Positions 16,364 through 24,860 of a stretch of DNA of 64,000 nt are shown here, one piece after another (position 1 is the stretch's first letter; every line of letters begins with the position of its first letter). This DNA comes from Chitinispirillales bacterium ANBcel5 (GTDB lineage Bacteria; Fibrobacterota; Chitinivibrionia; Chitinivibrionales; Chitinispirillaceae): the NCBI GenBank assembly GCA_029688955.1, contig JARUKZ010000009.1:62001-126000 (forward strand), in the 5' to 3' direction. The notes under the pieces were generated by a model. It was given only the letters and a program-made list of their open reading frames with translations. It was not told the origin of the DNA and made no database searches. Made by a program: the position numbers and the translations under genes.

Positions 16364-18946
16364 TTAAATCTCTTCTAATGATTCGTTTCGTATCCATCCA
16401 CTAAGCCCCTCTGACAAACTTACGAGGGACCAATGTTCTCTTTCTCTGCGTAGCTCAACTTTTGTTCCTTCATGGGCAGTAAAAAGTACAGTTGAACCTT
16501 CTGGCTGGTTTTTGGCATCTACGTTTTCATCCAGAATAATAGCATATCGTGTAGTTTCAAGGTAATGAATTCTATGAACGGTAGATACTGAAAACAGTAA
16601 AAAGGGAATAAGCAGGATACAAACAGAAGTGATTAACAGGACTTTTTTCTCTTCTGAAGTAAAAAGGATTAGTGAAATTAAAATGGAAAGGGTGAGAAGT
16701 AAGATAAATACTATCGTAATTTGTGTATTGAGAGGAAACAGAGTGCTTAGATTGTTCATAACTGTTACTATGAAATGTTCTTCTCTAGTAGTGGTTCGGT
16801 CCACAAGAACTGTTTTAATAAAATTAAGATTAGTGTGGATATCATCATCAGTAGGATTTAAAAGAGCGGCTCTTTCATATTTCACTCTGGCCATTCCAGG
16901 TCTATTAAGTCTGTAATACACATTACCTAAGTTGTATAACACTGCACTGTTTTTCAAGCCAGAATCTAAAATTTTATTATAATATACTATAGCACTATCA
17001 TATTTCTCTTGATCATAGAGGTCATTTGCAGTATTAAACCACTGTTCAACAGAAGTATGCTCCTGAGCAAATATGGATATAAATGGGATTAGCAGGAGAA
17101 ATAAAGGCATAAATTTTACCGTTGATTTTTCGTTTTTAGAATTTTTCTCAAGTGTATTAAGAAAGATTGTAATTTTGCCCAGTAATTCATTGCGTGTTTT
17201 TTCATCCAAAGTTTTACCTCCAAAACGGAATTCATCGATTTTTTCCATCAGGATAGTAAGTTCGTTAATAGTATTTTCCTGAATTTCTCTTCTGAGCAGC
17301 TCTTTTTTTAATTCTTCAAGAGTTCGACCAGTAGCTTTAAAACCAAACTTATTAGAGATATATTTTTCTATTATGGAGGTAATCACTGTTAGAAAATCAG
17401 AAACCTGAGACTTTTGTGCTTCTTTTTTCAGTTTTTCAATGGAATTTAGAGCAGTTTTGAGAGCTCTTTGACGAACGATGTGTACATGATTCTCTTTTCT
17501 GTACTTAATGTGTTTTTTACAAATCAAGGAGCCTGCAATTAAAAGAAAAGGTATGGGAAACAGGATGTACCAAATAGGCTGACGGTATGGTTGTGGATGT
17601 TTATTGCGTAAATTAATCTCTCGTTTGATGTATCGTATATCAGATCCAAGCTGCCTAATTTCACCTTGGGTGAGATGGCGCGCTTGTGGCTCACTGGTAA
17701 TATTACCAGGGGTAACGTCTACTGTAGCGGAACTTGTTTTTATAGTATTGTAAGCTTCGGCATTAGGATCAAAAAAGGTGTATTGGATAGGATTTATATT
17801 CAGTGTACCTTCTGAGCGAGGGATAATCAGGTATTGATAAGTTTTGCGTGTTGAGACACCATTGCCTGAAGTATCAACATGTACTTTTCTTTGAGGTGTA
17901 AAGACTTCCGCATTTTCTATTTGGGGTGACATGGGATCTGATAATCCCGAGGGTCGAGTGTTACCTGTTATGAATACATTCAGTGTAAGGGCTTCTCCGG
18001 CAGCAATTGTATTCTGGTCAACAGAAGAGCTGATTGAGAAACTACCCACTGAACCAGTGAAACCTTGTGGCGCGGGACGCGGTAGTGCTTTAACTTTTAT
18101 TTTAACAGAGTTTGAGTAGGTACTTTGTCGGACAGCTTGAGTTCCCCCGAAGAAATCTGTGCCGAAGAAATCGTTGAAAAAAGGGTCTACCCGTCGTCTT
18201 TGGGTTCTTCTTATCTCTTCGTATTCAAATAAAAGTGGGTTTATTGTATACTCACCTGCATTTAAGGGAAAAATTGAATAGCTTAAGGAGTAGGTATTAT
18301 ACAGTTCTCCGTTAATCCTTTCGTTTCCGCTTGTAATTTGACTGGTAAAATGGCGGGTAATAGAAAAATCATCTGCTAAAACCCTTTCAATGCGTTCAAC
18401 AGCACTTTGAAATCCCCGTTGAACTTGGATTGATGAACCCGATCTTTGAGAAACTTTAAGTGTCAAAACCGCTTGCTCTCCAACATAGAGATCTGATTTG
18501 TTGAGAATAAGCCTTACATAAATATCAGGATTTGCTATTTCTTCCTCAGATATATTTAAGGAAAGTGGATCGGTTCTAAGAGTTTTGTCATCTATATTTA
18601 TTTTGAATGGAGGAACTTTAATATTACCGGTTTCGGTAGCCCTAACTCGGTAAATAAAAGAGAAAATGTATTCGGGAATATGTTTTCTTTTTCCACCAAT
18701 GATTTCTGTCGTTATATTCTGTGATCTACGTTGACTGGTCCCAAGAAATCGCAATCCATTTACCTGAGGAAAATCAGGGACAGGAATAGAGCGAATGTTT
18801 TGATCTGTTTTTAAAGTAACTACAATATCGAACTGATTACCTATAGAAACATTTGTACGTTCTGTTGTAACCGTGAAGGAGTATTCTGCAAAAGCGGTAA
18901 AGAGAATAGAAGAGAATGTAATTATCATTAAAACAGTGTATTTCAC
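16364..18946 (-). CDS. BatD-BatE fusion protein
   Basis: Starts at a GTG (18946) overlapping the TGA of the hydrolase gene, with GAGGAG eight bases upstream. A signal peptide (KYTVLMIITFSSILFTAFA) leads to repeated beta-sandwich BatD modules: the VSIGNQFDIVVTL, LYVGEQAVLTLKV and IAAGEALTLNVFITGN strands at about 30, 155 and 310. A transmembrane helix near 460 and a helical region follow. From about residue 610 there is a second signal-like helix, TPR units (WFNTANDLYDQEKYDSAIVYYN), two membrane helices and a C-terminal SH3-like segment (HWSLVSLSEGLSGWIRNE), which is the BatE layout. In Bacteroides, Leptospira and others BatD and BatE are separate genes; here they are one reading frame. Confidence 0.85.
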   Translation of the reverse strand: MKYTVLMIITFSSILFTAFAEYSFTVTTERTNVSIGNQFDIVVTLKTDQNIRSIPVPDFPQVNGLRFLGTSQRRSQNITTEIIGGKRKHIPEYIFSFIYRVRATETGNIKVPPFKINIDDKTLRTDPLSLNISEEEIANPDIYVRLILNKSDLYVGEQAVLTLKVSQRSGSSIQVQRGFQSAVERIERVLADDFSITRHFTSQITSGNERINGELYNTYSLSYSIFPLNAGEYTINPLLFEYEEIRRTQRRRVDPFFNDFFGTDFFGGTQAVRQSTYSNSVKIKVKALPRPAPQGFTGSVGSFSISSSVDQNTIAAGEALTLNVFITGNTRPSGLSDPMSPQIENAEVFTPQRKVHVDTSGNGVSTRKTYQYLIIPRSEGTLNINPIQYTFFDPNAEAYNTIKTSSATVDVTPGNITSEPQARHLTQGEIRQLGSDIRYIKREINLRNKHPQPYRQPIWYILFPIPFLLIAGSLICKKHIKYRKENHVHIVRQRALKTALNSIEKLKKEAQKSQVSDFLTVITSIIEKYISNKFGFKATGRTLEELKKELLRREIQENTINELTILMEKIDEFRFGGKTLDEKTRNELLGKITIFLNTLEKNSKNEKSTVKFMPLFLLLIPFISIFAQEHTSVEQWFNTANDLYDQEKYDSAIVYYNKILDSGLKNSAVLYNLGNVYYRLNRPGMARVKYERAALLNPTDDDIHTNLNFIKTVLVDRTTTREEHFIVTVMNNLSTLFPLNTQITIVFILLLTLSILISLILFTSEEKKVLLITSVCILLIPFLLFSVSTVHRIHYLETTRYAIILDENVDAKNQPEGSTVLFTAHEGTKVELRREREHWSLVSLSEGLSGWIRNESLEEI

Positions 18947-19713
18947 AGGAAACGCTCCTCTAACCATGTATTTATAGTGCTAAAAAGCTTTCTGATACTT
19001 GAAGCATTGGTGAAATTATGATCTGCCCCCTGGATACATTTGAAAGATGCATCACTGTGATTAGTTTCTATAGCTTTAGTAATATACGATTTAGATTCCT
19101 GCATTGAGATCGTTTCGTCATTATCACCTTGTATTACAACTACTGGGTTCAAGTAGTGTTCTATATACTGTACAGGATCGATTCCATACATCGTGTCTGC
19201 AAATGATCTCTTCAGTTCATGAGGTCCGATTTCATATAATCCTCTTTCATTTGGGCCTTGTTCAATCAGTTTTTTATGGCGCATAACAAGCGAACGGGTG
19301 TCCGCAGCGGGAGAGAGCAGTATTAGACCATCGGCATTTAATTCCCGGGCACATAGAGCAGATACAAGCCCTCCTAAACTATGTCCAAGTAGAATGATTT
19401 TTGATGGTTGGTAGTTAGCACGTATGAACTGAGCGGCAGAAGAGAGATCGGCAGACATGGTTTGAATCGTCATGTCGTAAAACTTTCCATCACTTTCTCC
19501 AGCACCACGAAAATCGTAACGTAACGAAGAGATATTTCTTTTTGACAGGTATTTTGATAGTTTAACAAACAGATATCCTGGACCGATTCTGTGGCCGCTA
19601 AAACCATGAGAAACAATCACCCATGTATTACTTTTATCATTGGGCCGGTGAACTGATCCAGTTATTGCGCTATCATAGGTATTCCACTGTACCAGTTCAA
19701 AATCTCTATACAT
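18943..19713 (-). CDS. Alpha/beta hydrolase within the Bat operon
   Basis: The ATG at 19713 follows AGAAGGA by nine bases; the TTG at 19722 is too close to that site. The fold is complete: VIVSHGFSGHRIGPG (oxyanion region), LRYDFRGAGESDG, nucleophile Ser in LLGHSLGGLVSA, Asp in VIQGDNDETIS and His in IQGADHNFT. It resembles BAAT/acyl-CoA thioesterase-like and serine aminopeptidase S33 esterases. No signal peptide, so cytoplasmic. It is locked between batC (two-base gap) and batDE (four-base overlap), so it is made with the Bat proteins. The substrate is unknown. Confidence 0.85.
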   Translation of the reverse strand: MYRDFELVQWNTYDSAITGSVHRPNDKSNTWVIVSHGFSGHRIGPGYLFVKLSKYLSKRNISSLRYDFRGAGESDGKFYDMTIQTMSADLSSAAQFIRANYQPSKIILLGHSLGGLVSALCARELNADGLILLSPAADTRSLVMRHKKLIEQGPNERGLYEIGPHELKRSFADTMYGIDPVQYIEHYLNPVVVIQGDNDETISMQESKSYITKAIETNHSDASFKCIQGADHNFTNASSIRKLFSTINTWLEERFL

Positions 19714-19715
19714 GT

Positions 19716-20516
19716 TTACCAATCCTTCTCTGGTTTCCTTATATCGGAAGATTGTTGTTTGGGTTTATGCAGATCGTCGGCATCATCAGCATACATTTCA
19801 ATAAGCCTTTCGGCTTTTTCTCTCCTTAGCTCATCCTCTTCAAGCTGATCAGGTAATTGTGAATCTTGTTCTTCATTTAGATCGTTGTCTGTGGTTTGAT
19901 CAAAATTCTGCTTTTTTTGCTGATCACCTTCATCATCACTTGCGTCTTGTTGCTGGGAGCTTTTAGATTCATCGCCATCTTCATCGTTTTCAGATTCATC
20001 GCCTTGTTGTTGTGAACTCTGTTGCTGCTCGAGTTCTTCAATCATTTGATGTGTAAGTTGAAGGTTCCATTTGGCGTCTTTGTCATCAGGTCTGATTTTT
20101 AGTGACTGAACATAGTTCTCAAGGGCAGCACTATACTTTTCCATTGCTGAAGGATCACCTGCAGACTGAAGCTGTTGTCCCTGTCTAAACTGAATATTAC
20201 CGAGGTTATAATGAGCATCGACGAGGGTGTTAGGGTCTCTATTGGATAATGCTTCTTTGTACGACTCTTCTGCTAAATCGAATTGATTTAATCTGTATAA
20301 GGTTGAACCCCTGTTCATTCGAAGTTTTTCATTTTCTGGTTCAAGCAGCAGTGCATCTTCGTAGAGATTAAGGGCTTCTTCATACATACCCTGCTCATAA
20401 AGACGATTTGCTTCTCTGTTTTTTCTAAAAATCTCTTCTGAGTGAATGCCTGAAATGAAAACAATGAGCAATAATAAAAGAGAAATTTTACAAACCTTAA
20501 CAGAAATTGCAATCAT
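19716..20516 (-). CDS. batC: BatC-like TPR protein
   Basis: The ATG overlaps the BatB stop (ATGA). A signal peptide (VCKISLLLLLIVFISGIHS) is followed by three to four TPR units at about residues 30-165 (EANRLYEQGMYEEALNLYEDALLLEPENEKL, then LDAHYNLGNIQFRQGQ). A long acidic Gln/Ser/Asp/Glu-rich tail (QQQGDESENDEDGD) ends in a basic helix. This is the usual BatC shape: an exported TPR protein thought to bind the VWA partners. The disordered tail makes the exact C-terminal role unclear. Confidence 0.85.
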   Translation of the reverse strand: MIAISVKVCKISLLLLLIVFISGIHSEEIFRKNREANRLYEQGMYEEALNLYEDALLLEPENEKLRMNRGSTLYRLNQFDLAEESYKEALSNRDPNTLVDAHYNLGNIQFRQGQQLQSAGDPSAMEKYSAALENYVQSLKIRPDDKDAKWNLQLTHQMIEELEQQQSSQQQGDESENDEDGDESKSSQQQDASDDEGDQQKKQNFDQTTDNDLNEEQDSQLPDQLEEDELRREKAERLIEMYADDADDLHKPKQQSSDIRKPEKDW

Positions 20517-21535
20517 TCAAACCGTCCTTTCCAGGCACGTTTGATCTTTACCCTCTCAGATATAAAAAATTCTGTAATAATGAAAAGCAGCGCCAAAAAG
20601 AGGAACACTTGGTACCGTTCCTTAAGGTGTGTAGCTCTACTAACAGCATATTCATTTTTTTCCATTTCACTAATTTTTTCGTAAATTGCTGAGAAGTCAA
20701 AGTTACTTCCGGCGTGAAAATATTCACCACTGGTCTTAAGAGCTATTTTTTCCAGGGTTTCCGGGTTAAGTCTTGTCATAACAATATTACCATCCCGGTC
20801 TGTTTTGTATTCTACGGAAGTGCCACGATTTGATACAGGAATAGGTACACCTCTTTGTGAACCGATTCCAACGGTGTGTATTATTATTCCTTCCTTTGCA
20901 GCAGATTCTGCAGCTTCAATTACACCCCCTTCATGGTCTTCTCCATCAGAAATAAGAATAAGAACCTTATGCTTATTGTCATTTGACTTCATAGCTCTTC
21001 TGGCTTGATTAATGGCCTCTGCTATAGCCGTCCCCTGGATCTGAACCCAATCGGTTGACACTGGTTGAAGGAACGAAAGGAACGCCGCGTAATCCAGGGT
21101 CAAAGGGCATTGAACAAAACTTTCTCCCGCAAAAATTATAAGCCCCACCCTGTCACCCCGAAGCATACTGATGAGATTTCTAATCTCATGTTTTGCCCTC
21201 TCAAGCCTGTTTGGACGCAGATCTTGTGCAAGCATGCTCTTTGAAACATCAAGGGCAACCATAATGTCCACCCCTTTTCTTTCGATTTGCTCTTCTTTTG
21301 CACCAAACCTGGGACGCACAAGAGTGAGCACAGTAAACAAAATAAATAGAAGAAAAAGAGTTTTTTTCAGCAGAAATCTTCCCCTTGCAGAAGAAGGGGT
21401 TAGCTTTGGGGCCAGCTCAAGAGATACAAAACGGTTCATTGCTTCCCTTTTTCTTTTCTGAACGTAGAGAAAGAACAGGACAGAAAGAGGGATTAGAATT
21501 AAAAAGGAAAAGAGTTCAGGGTTTTCGAAAATCAT
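20513..21535 (-). CDS. batB: BatB, VWA-domain membrane protein
   Basis: Two membrane helices (about 8-27 and 58-74), then a von Willebrand A domain with a full MIDAS: DVSKS at 96-100, a Thr in GTAIAEA and ISDGEDHEGG. A third transmembrane helix lies at about 312-332. The domain faces the periplasm and binds a divalent ion and a protein partner. It follows BatA by nine bases and overlaps BatC by four. The order BatA-BatB-BatC matches Bat operons in Bacteroidetes and spirochaetes. Confidence 0.93.
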   Translation of the reverse strand: MIFENPELFSFLILIPLSVLFFLYVQKRKREAMNRFVSLELAPKLTPSSARGRFLLKKTLFLLFILFTVLTLVRPRFGAKEEQIERKGVDIMVALDVSKSMLAQDLRPNRLERAKHEIRNLISMLRGDRVGLIIFAGESFVQCPLTLDYAAFLSFLQPVSTDWVQIQGTAIAEAINQARRAMKSNDNKHKVLILISDGEDHEGGVIEAAESAAKEGIIIHTVGIGSQRGVPIPVSNRGTSVEYKTDRDGNIVMTRLNPETLEKIALKTSGEYFHAGSNFDFSAIYEKISEMEKNEYAVSRATHLKERYQVFLFLALLFIITEFFISERVKIKRAWKGRFE

Positions 21536-21544
21536 AAAAGTACC

Positions 21545-22549
21545 CTATGGTATTCTTCTAAAAAATGTATTTTGAAGCACTGTTTCCAGTAACAATATGG
21601 CAAACCCGATAATTATCCACAAAAAGAAATAATCTTTGTAGGAGGTGAAAATTTTGCTGGTAATTTCACTTTTTTCTAGTTCGTCAATTTTCGCATAAAT
21701 TTCCTGAAGTTCTTCTGTTTTCTCTGCCCGAAAATGGATGCCATTGCCGATTTTTGCAATTTCTTTCAAAAGCTCCATATCCAGGTCTGATTCAACCATT
21801 TGAATTCTCTCTGTACGTTCACCGGTAAAGGGGTGTACGGATTGGACTGGAAATGGCACCTGTCCTTCTCTGGCAACCCCAATACCATGGATCCTTATAC
21901 CAAGCTCAGCTGCAGCCCTTGCAGCTGTGAGAGGAGGAATCTCTCCGGTATTATTTGCACCATCGGTCAGAAGTACTATTACCTGGTTTTCTGCTTCTGA
22001 ATCTTTTAAACGATTTGCTGCGGTAGCGATTGCAGTTCCGATTGCTGTTCCATTACTGTAATCAGTATAGGTGACCTGGCCGACCATTTCTTTTAGTATG
22101 TTATGATCATGAGTAAGTGGTACTTTTGTGTATGCGCGTGCAGCAAAGATAACCAGACCGATTCTATCGTGCACACGATTACTAATAAACTTATTAAGGG
22201 TACGTTTAGAAACTTCCAATCTGTCGTCCGGTTGGAAATCAAGTGCTCTCATGCTGTTTGAGATATCTAGTATTAACATGATATCAATACCTTCAGAAGA
22301 TACCTCGTGCTCAGTGGTGGATTTTTGAGGACGTGCCAGTGCAATTATCAAAAAACCGATACCGATGGGTTTGAGTAGCGCAGCCAAATGTCGCAATCTA
22401 AGAAAAAATGATGGAGGGACTTTTTTTAAAACAGTTGTATCAGAAAAGCGAATAGAAACTTTAAGTTTTTTTTCGCGTCTTAAATAGATCCACACCATTG
22501 GTATCCAGATTAGAAATAGTAATAAAAAATAGGGATCTCTAAACCTCAT
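21545..22549 (-). CDS. batA: BatA, VWA-domain membrane protein
   Basis: The ATG at 22549 is taken; an in-frame GTG directly before it adds one residue. Transmembrane helices at about 6-24 and 57-73, VWA domain with MIDAS DISNS (96-100), GTAIGTA and LLTDGANNTG, and a final helix near 310-328. It is paralogous to BatB, with the same helix-VWA-helix plan. It overlaps the end of the upstream BatD-like gene by 11 bases. Bat proteins support aerotolerance or envelope stress in Bacteroides and Francisella; the molecular mechanism is not settled. Confidence 0.93.
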   Translation of the reverse strand: MRFRDPYFLLLFLIWIPMVWIYLRREKKLKVSIRFSDTTVLKKVPPSFFLRLRHLAALLKPIGIGFLIIALARPQKSTTEHEVSSEGIDIMLILDISNSMRALDFQPDDRLEVSKRTLNKFISNRVHDRIGLVIFAARAYTKVPLTHDHNILKEMVGQVTYTDYSNGTAIGTAIATAANRLKDSEAENQVIVLLTDGANNTGEIPPLTAARAAAELGIRIHGIGVAREGQVPFPVQSVHPFTGERTERIQMVESDLDMELLKEIAKIGNGIHFRAEKTEELQEIYAKIDELEKSEITSKIFTSYKDYFFLWIIIGFAILLLETVLQNTFFRRIP

Positions 22550-23513
22550 CACTTAACCTTTTTGAGTCTTGTGTTTGTAACGACTTTTCTTCCTTTTTTT
22601 CTTCTGAAGAAAACTGTGGTTTTGTTGATTCCAGAAACTTGTAGACTTCAGAGCTAAACTTATTCAAGGTACTGCTATCTGGAATAAAGCGGGCAAATTT
22701 GACTGGATCAGTGGTATCGAAAAACCACCGGGCACATTGCTTATTTTCTTTGTCGATGTCAGAAATTTCAAGCCAGGCAATCATTTCTTCGGTTGTGAAT
22801 TCACTTGCGTTAATGTTATAGGTCCGTCCAATATAGCGCTTGAAAATTTCCGAAAGTTCAAAGACATGTTCTTTGATATAGCCAAGCTCAATCAAATTTT
22901 TCCCTTCAAGTGCTTTTAAAGCGCTGAGTGCTTCATCATAGGGTGGGGGAGGAGGTGGTGTAGCTGTAATTTCGGTTTTGCTCTTTTTTAATCTAACGGT
23001 AAGGAAAATAAGAGCAAAAATGAGTAGTAAGGTGGCAGGTAACCCTATCCACCACAAAGGAAAACGTCCGGTCCTTTGCTGCGCCTTTAGTTCCCTCACA
23101 TCTAATTCGGAAATGTCATGGGGTAAGAGGGAAATGAAAGAAATTGGTATACGTTCACTGTATATTGTGTCCTGAACGCCATCTGTTTTTAGTATATATG
23201 GCAGGGCAGGTATTGTACAGCTTTGAGGTGTGAAAGTAGTGAGCAAGTATTGAAAAGTGTAAGCAACAGTATCTGAATCCGGTATTTTCCTTCTATCTTC
23301 AGACTGCTGTCTTAAATAAAAAGAACCGAAGGCCTCGTTTTGATCAGGAGTAATTATAGAAATGTTTTCTGGTACAGAGAGCCTTATAGTCAAATGTATA
23401 GAATCGCCTATACTAATACTATCTGTATCTATTATGGTTTGGATGTTTTTTGAATAGGCACTAAAGGTAAAGAGAATAGAAAAGATAATACCTGAGCATA
23501 TTTTCAGGCTCAT
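22539..23513 (-). CDS. BatD/DUF4381-like membrane protein at the head of the Bat genes
   Basis: The start ATG shares one base with the DUF445 stop (TAATG). A signal peptide (MSLKICSGIIFSILFTFSAYS) leads into a single beta-sandwich (SISIGDSIHLTIRLSV, as in BatD), then a transmembrane helix at about 153-173 (WWIGLPATLLLIFALIFL). A Pro-rich linker precedes a cytoplasmic helical domain (YDEALSALKALEGKNLIELGY, FELSEIFKRYIGRTYNINASEFTTEEMI) like that of DUF4381/BatD tails. In other Bat operons a protein of this type lies between DUF58 and BatA. It has no enzymatic motif. Confidence 0.75.
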   Translation of the reverse strand: MSLKICSGIIFSILFTFSAYSKNIQTIIDTDSISIGDSIHLTIRLSVPENISIITPDQNEAFGSFYLRQQSEDRRKIPDSDTVAYTFQYLLTTFTPQSCTIPALPYILKTDGVQDTIYSERIPISFISLLPHDISELDVRELKAQQRTGRFPLWWIGLPATLLLIFALIFLTVRLKKSKTEITATPPPPPPYDEALSALKALEGKNLIELGYIKEHVFELSEIFKRYIGRTYNINASEFTTEEMIAWLEISDIDKENKQCARWFFDTTDPVKFARFIPDSSTLNKFSSEVYKFLESTKPQFSSEEKKEEKSLQTQDSKRLSDEV

Positions 23514-24124
23514 TAGTTCGCTCCTGCGATAAAGATAGTGACCTGAACAATTCCAACTACAAACCCCAAAACACCCCCAAGATACTCTATTGATTTGAGT
23601 TCGCGAGAGGAGATGTCGTAGACTATTTTTTCAAGGCGTTCAATCTCAAATTTTTCGATCTTTTCTTTAATAATTTTTCTAAAATCCAGTTTGTTTTCCA
23701 GAGATGAAAAAAGTCCCTCAACAATTTCGGGCAGGTTTCTTTTCATTTCGATTACAAGGTGCTCAGATATTTTTGAAGTCATATCCTGAGGGACAAACAT
23801 AGAAATGAGAGGGTTAGAGCCCATTTTTTGGCATATGAAATCATCAATTTTTGTTTTTATCAAAGCACCGGTTTTATCGTGAAACTCAGGACTGTCTGCT
23901 ATTGCACGAATATCCTTGTGTGATATAAGCTCCCGCTCAATCGTATCGGCAATCTTTTCTGCCAAATCTTGTTTTCGCTTTGGGATTAAACCAATAAACT
24001 TAATACCCAAAATACGAATTTCTCGTCTTGGGCGAAAGATCATTCTGACAGCGACATAATTAGTAAGCCACCCAATGAGGGCGCTAATTACAGGTATAAG
24101 AAAATAAAAGTAGTAGTTTTCCAT
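23513..24124 (-). CDS. DUF445 family membrane protein
   Basis: 203 residues with a membrane helix at each end. The N-terminal block has IPVISALIGWLTNYVAVRMIFRP and GIKFIGLIPKRKQDLAEKIADTIERELIS, which is the DUF445/YheB signature; the middle is helical and amphipathic (residues 60-175); the C-terminal helix is GGVLGFVVGIVQVTIFIA. It is shorter than the roughly 380-residue YheB, matching the short form of the family. Function unknown. It is the first gene of the Bat transcription unit and is coupled to the next gene by a one-base overlap. Confidence 0.88.
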   Translation of the reverse strand: MENYYFYFLIPVISALIGWLTNYVAVRMIFRPRREIRILGIKFIGLIPKRKQDLAEKIADTIERELISHKDIRAIADSPEFHDKTGALIKTKIDDFICQKMGSNPLISMFVPQDMTSKISEHLVIEMKRNLPEIVEGLFSSLENKLDFRKIIKEKIEKFEIERLEKIVYDISSRELKSIEYLGGVLGFVVGIVQVTIFIAGAN

Positions 24125-24392
24125 AATATCTGAGTACGTATTTAAATAGGTTTTTATTATTGATCAGTTTGCCAGTTTATTGCAGGCTATAAAATAAAGC
24201 AAATGCTGACTTCAAAACAACTATGAAAGTAGTTTTAAAATAATATATAATTAAGATTTAAACCCTTTTTTCTATAGCTAAATAAACGTTGGTATATTCT
24301 CTTTGGATACTCTGGGATCTAAGCTGGAATAAAAGTCGGAAGATAACTATATTGAAGGTAACTATATATAGAGTTAATTTTAAGGTATTTAG

Positions 24393-24860
24393 ATGAATTT
24401 AAATTTTTCGTGGGTTATACCCCATAAACTTGCAGGTAGTGCTAAACCTTTTTTTTCAGAAAAAGTTTCTGATATCGAATGGCTTTCAAATCAGGGAGTG
24501 AAGGTACTTGTATCGTTATGTTGGCCAGGTAAATTAATGGAGAAAAAATGTAGAGATGCCTCTATAGAGTGGAAGTACTTTGAGATACAGGATTTTGGGA
24601 TCCCGGCTGATTTGGCTAGATTTGATGATTTAGTTCAATTTATAATTGACCGCATTGATGCAAAGAAACCTTGCAGTGTACACTGTCAGGCTGGAATTGG
24701 TAGAACGGGTTTAGTTTTGTCATGTGTTATGGGTCGGTATTTTTCGCTAACTTCAAAATCAGCAATTTCGGCGGTAAGAAAAGTGCGAAGTGCAGTAGAA
24801 ACAGTTGAACAGGAAAACTTTATAAAGAGTTACTTAAATCAATATGAAAATAGAATTTGA
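24393..24860 (+). CDS. Dual-specificity/tyrosine phosphatase-like protein
   Basis: 155 residues with the CX5R loop HCQAGIGRTG (Cys98, Arg104) and an upstream candidate general-acid Asp in IQDFGIPAD. This is the cysteine-based protein phosphatase fold, closest to DUSP23/PTP-like DSPs. Substrates may be phosphotyrosine, phosphoserine or a phospholipid/nucleotide; the sequence does not decide. It overlaps the dGTPase start by 17 bases, so the two are made together. It is preceded by an AT-rich stretch with short direct repeats (ATAACTATAT, AACTATATATA). Confidence 0.88.
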   Translation: MNLNFSWVIPHKLAGSAKPFFSEKVSDIEWLSNQGVKVLVSLCWPGKLMEKKCRDASIEWKYFEIQDFGIPADLARFDDLVQFIIDRIDAKKPCSVHCQAGIGRTGLVLSCVMGRYFSLTSKSAISAVRKVRSAVETVEQENFIKSYLNQYENRI

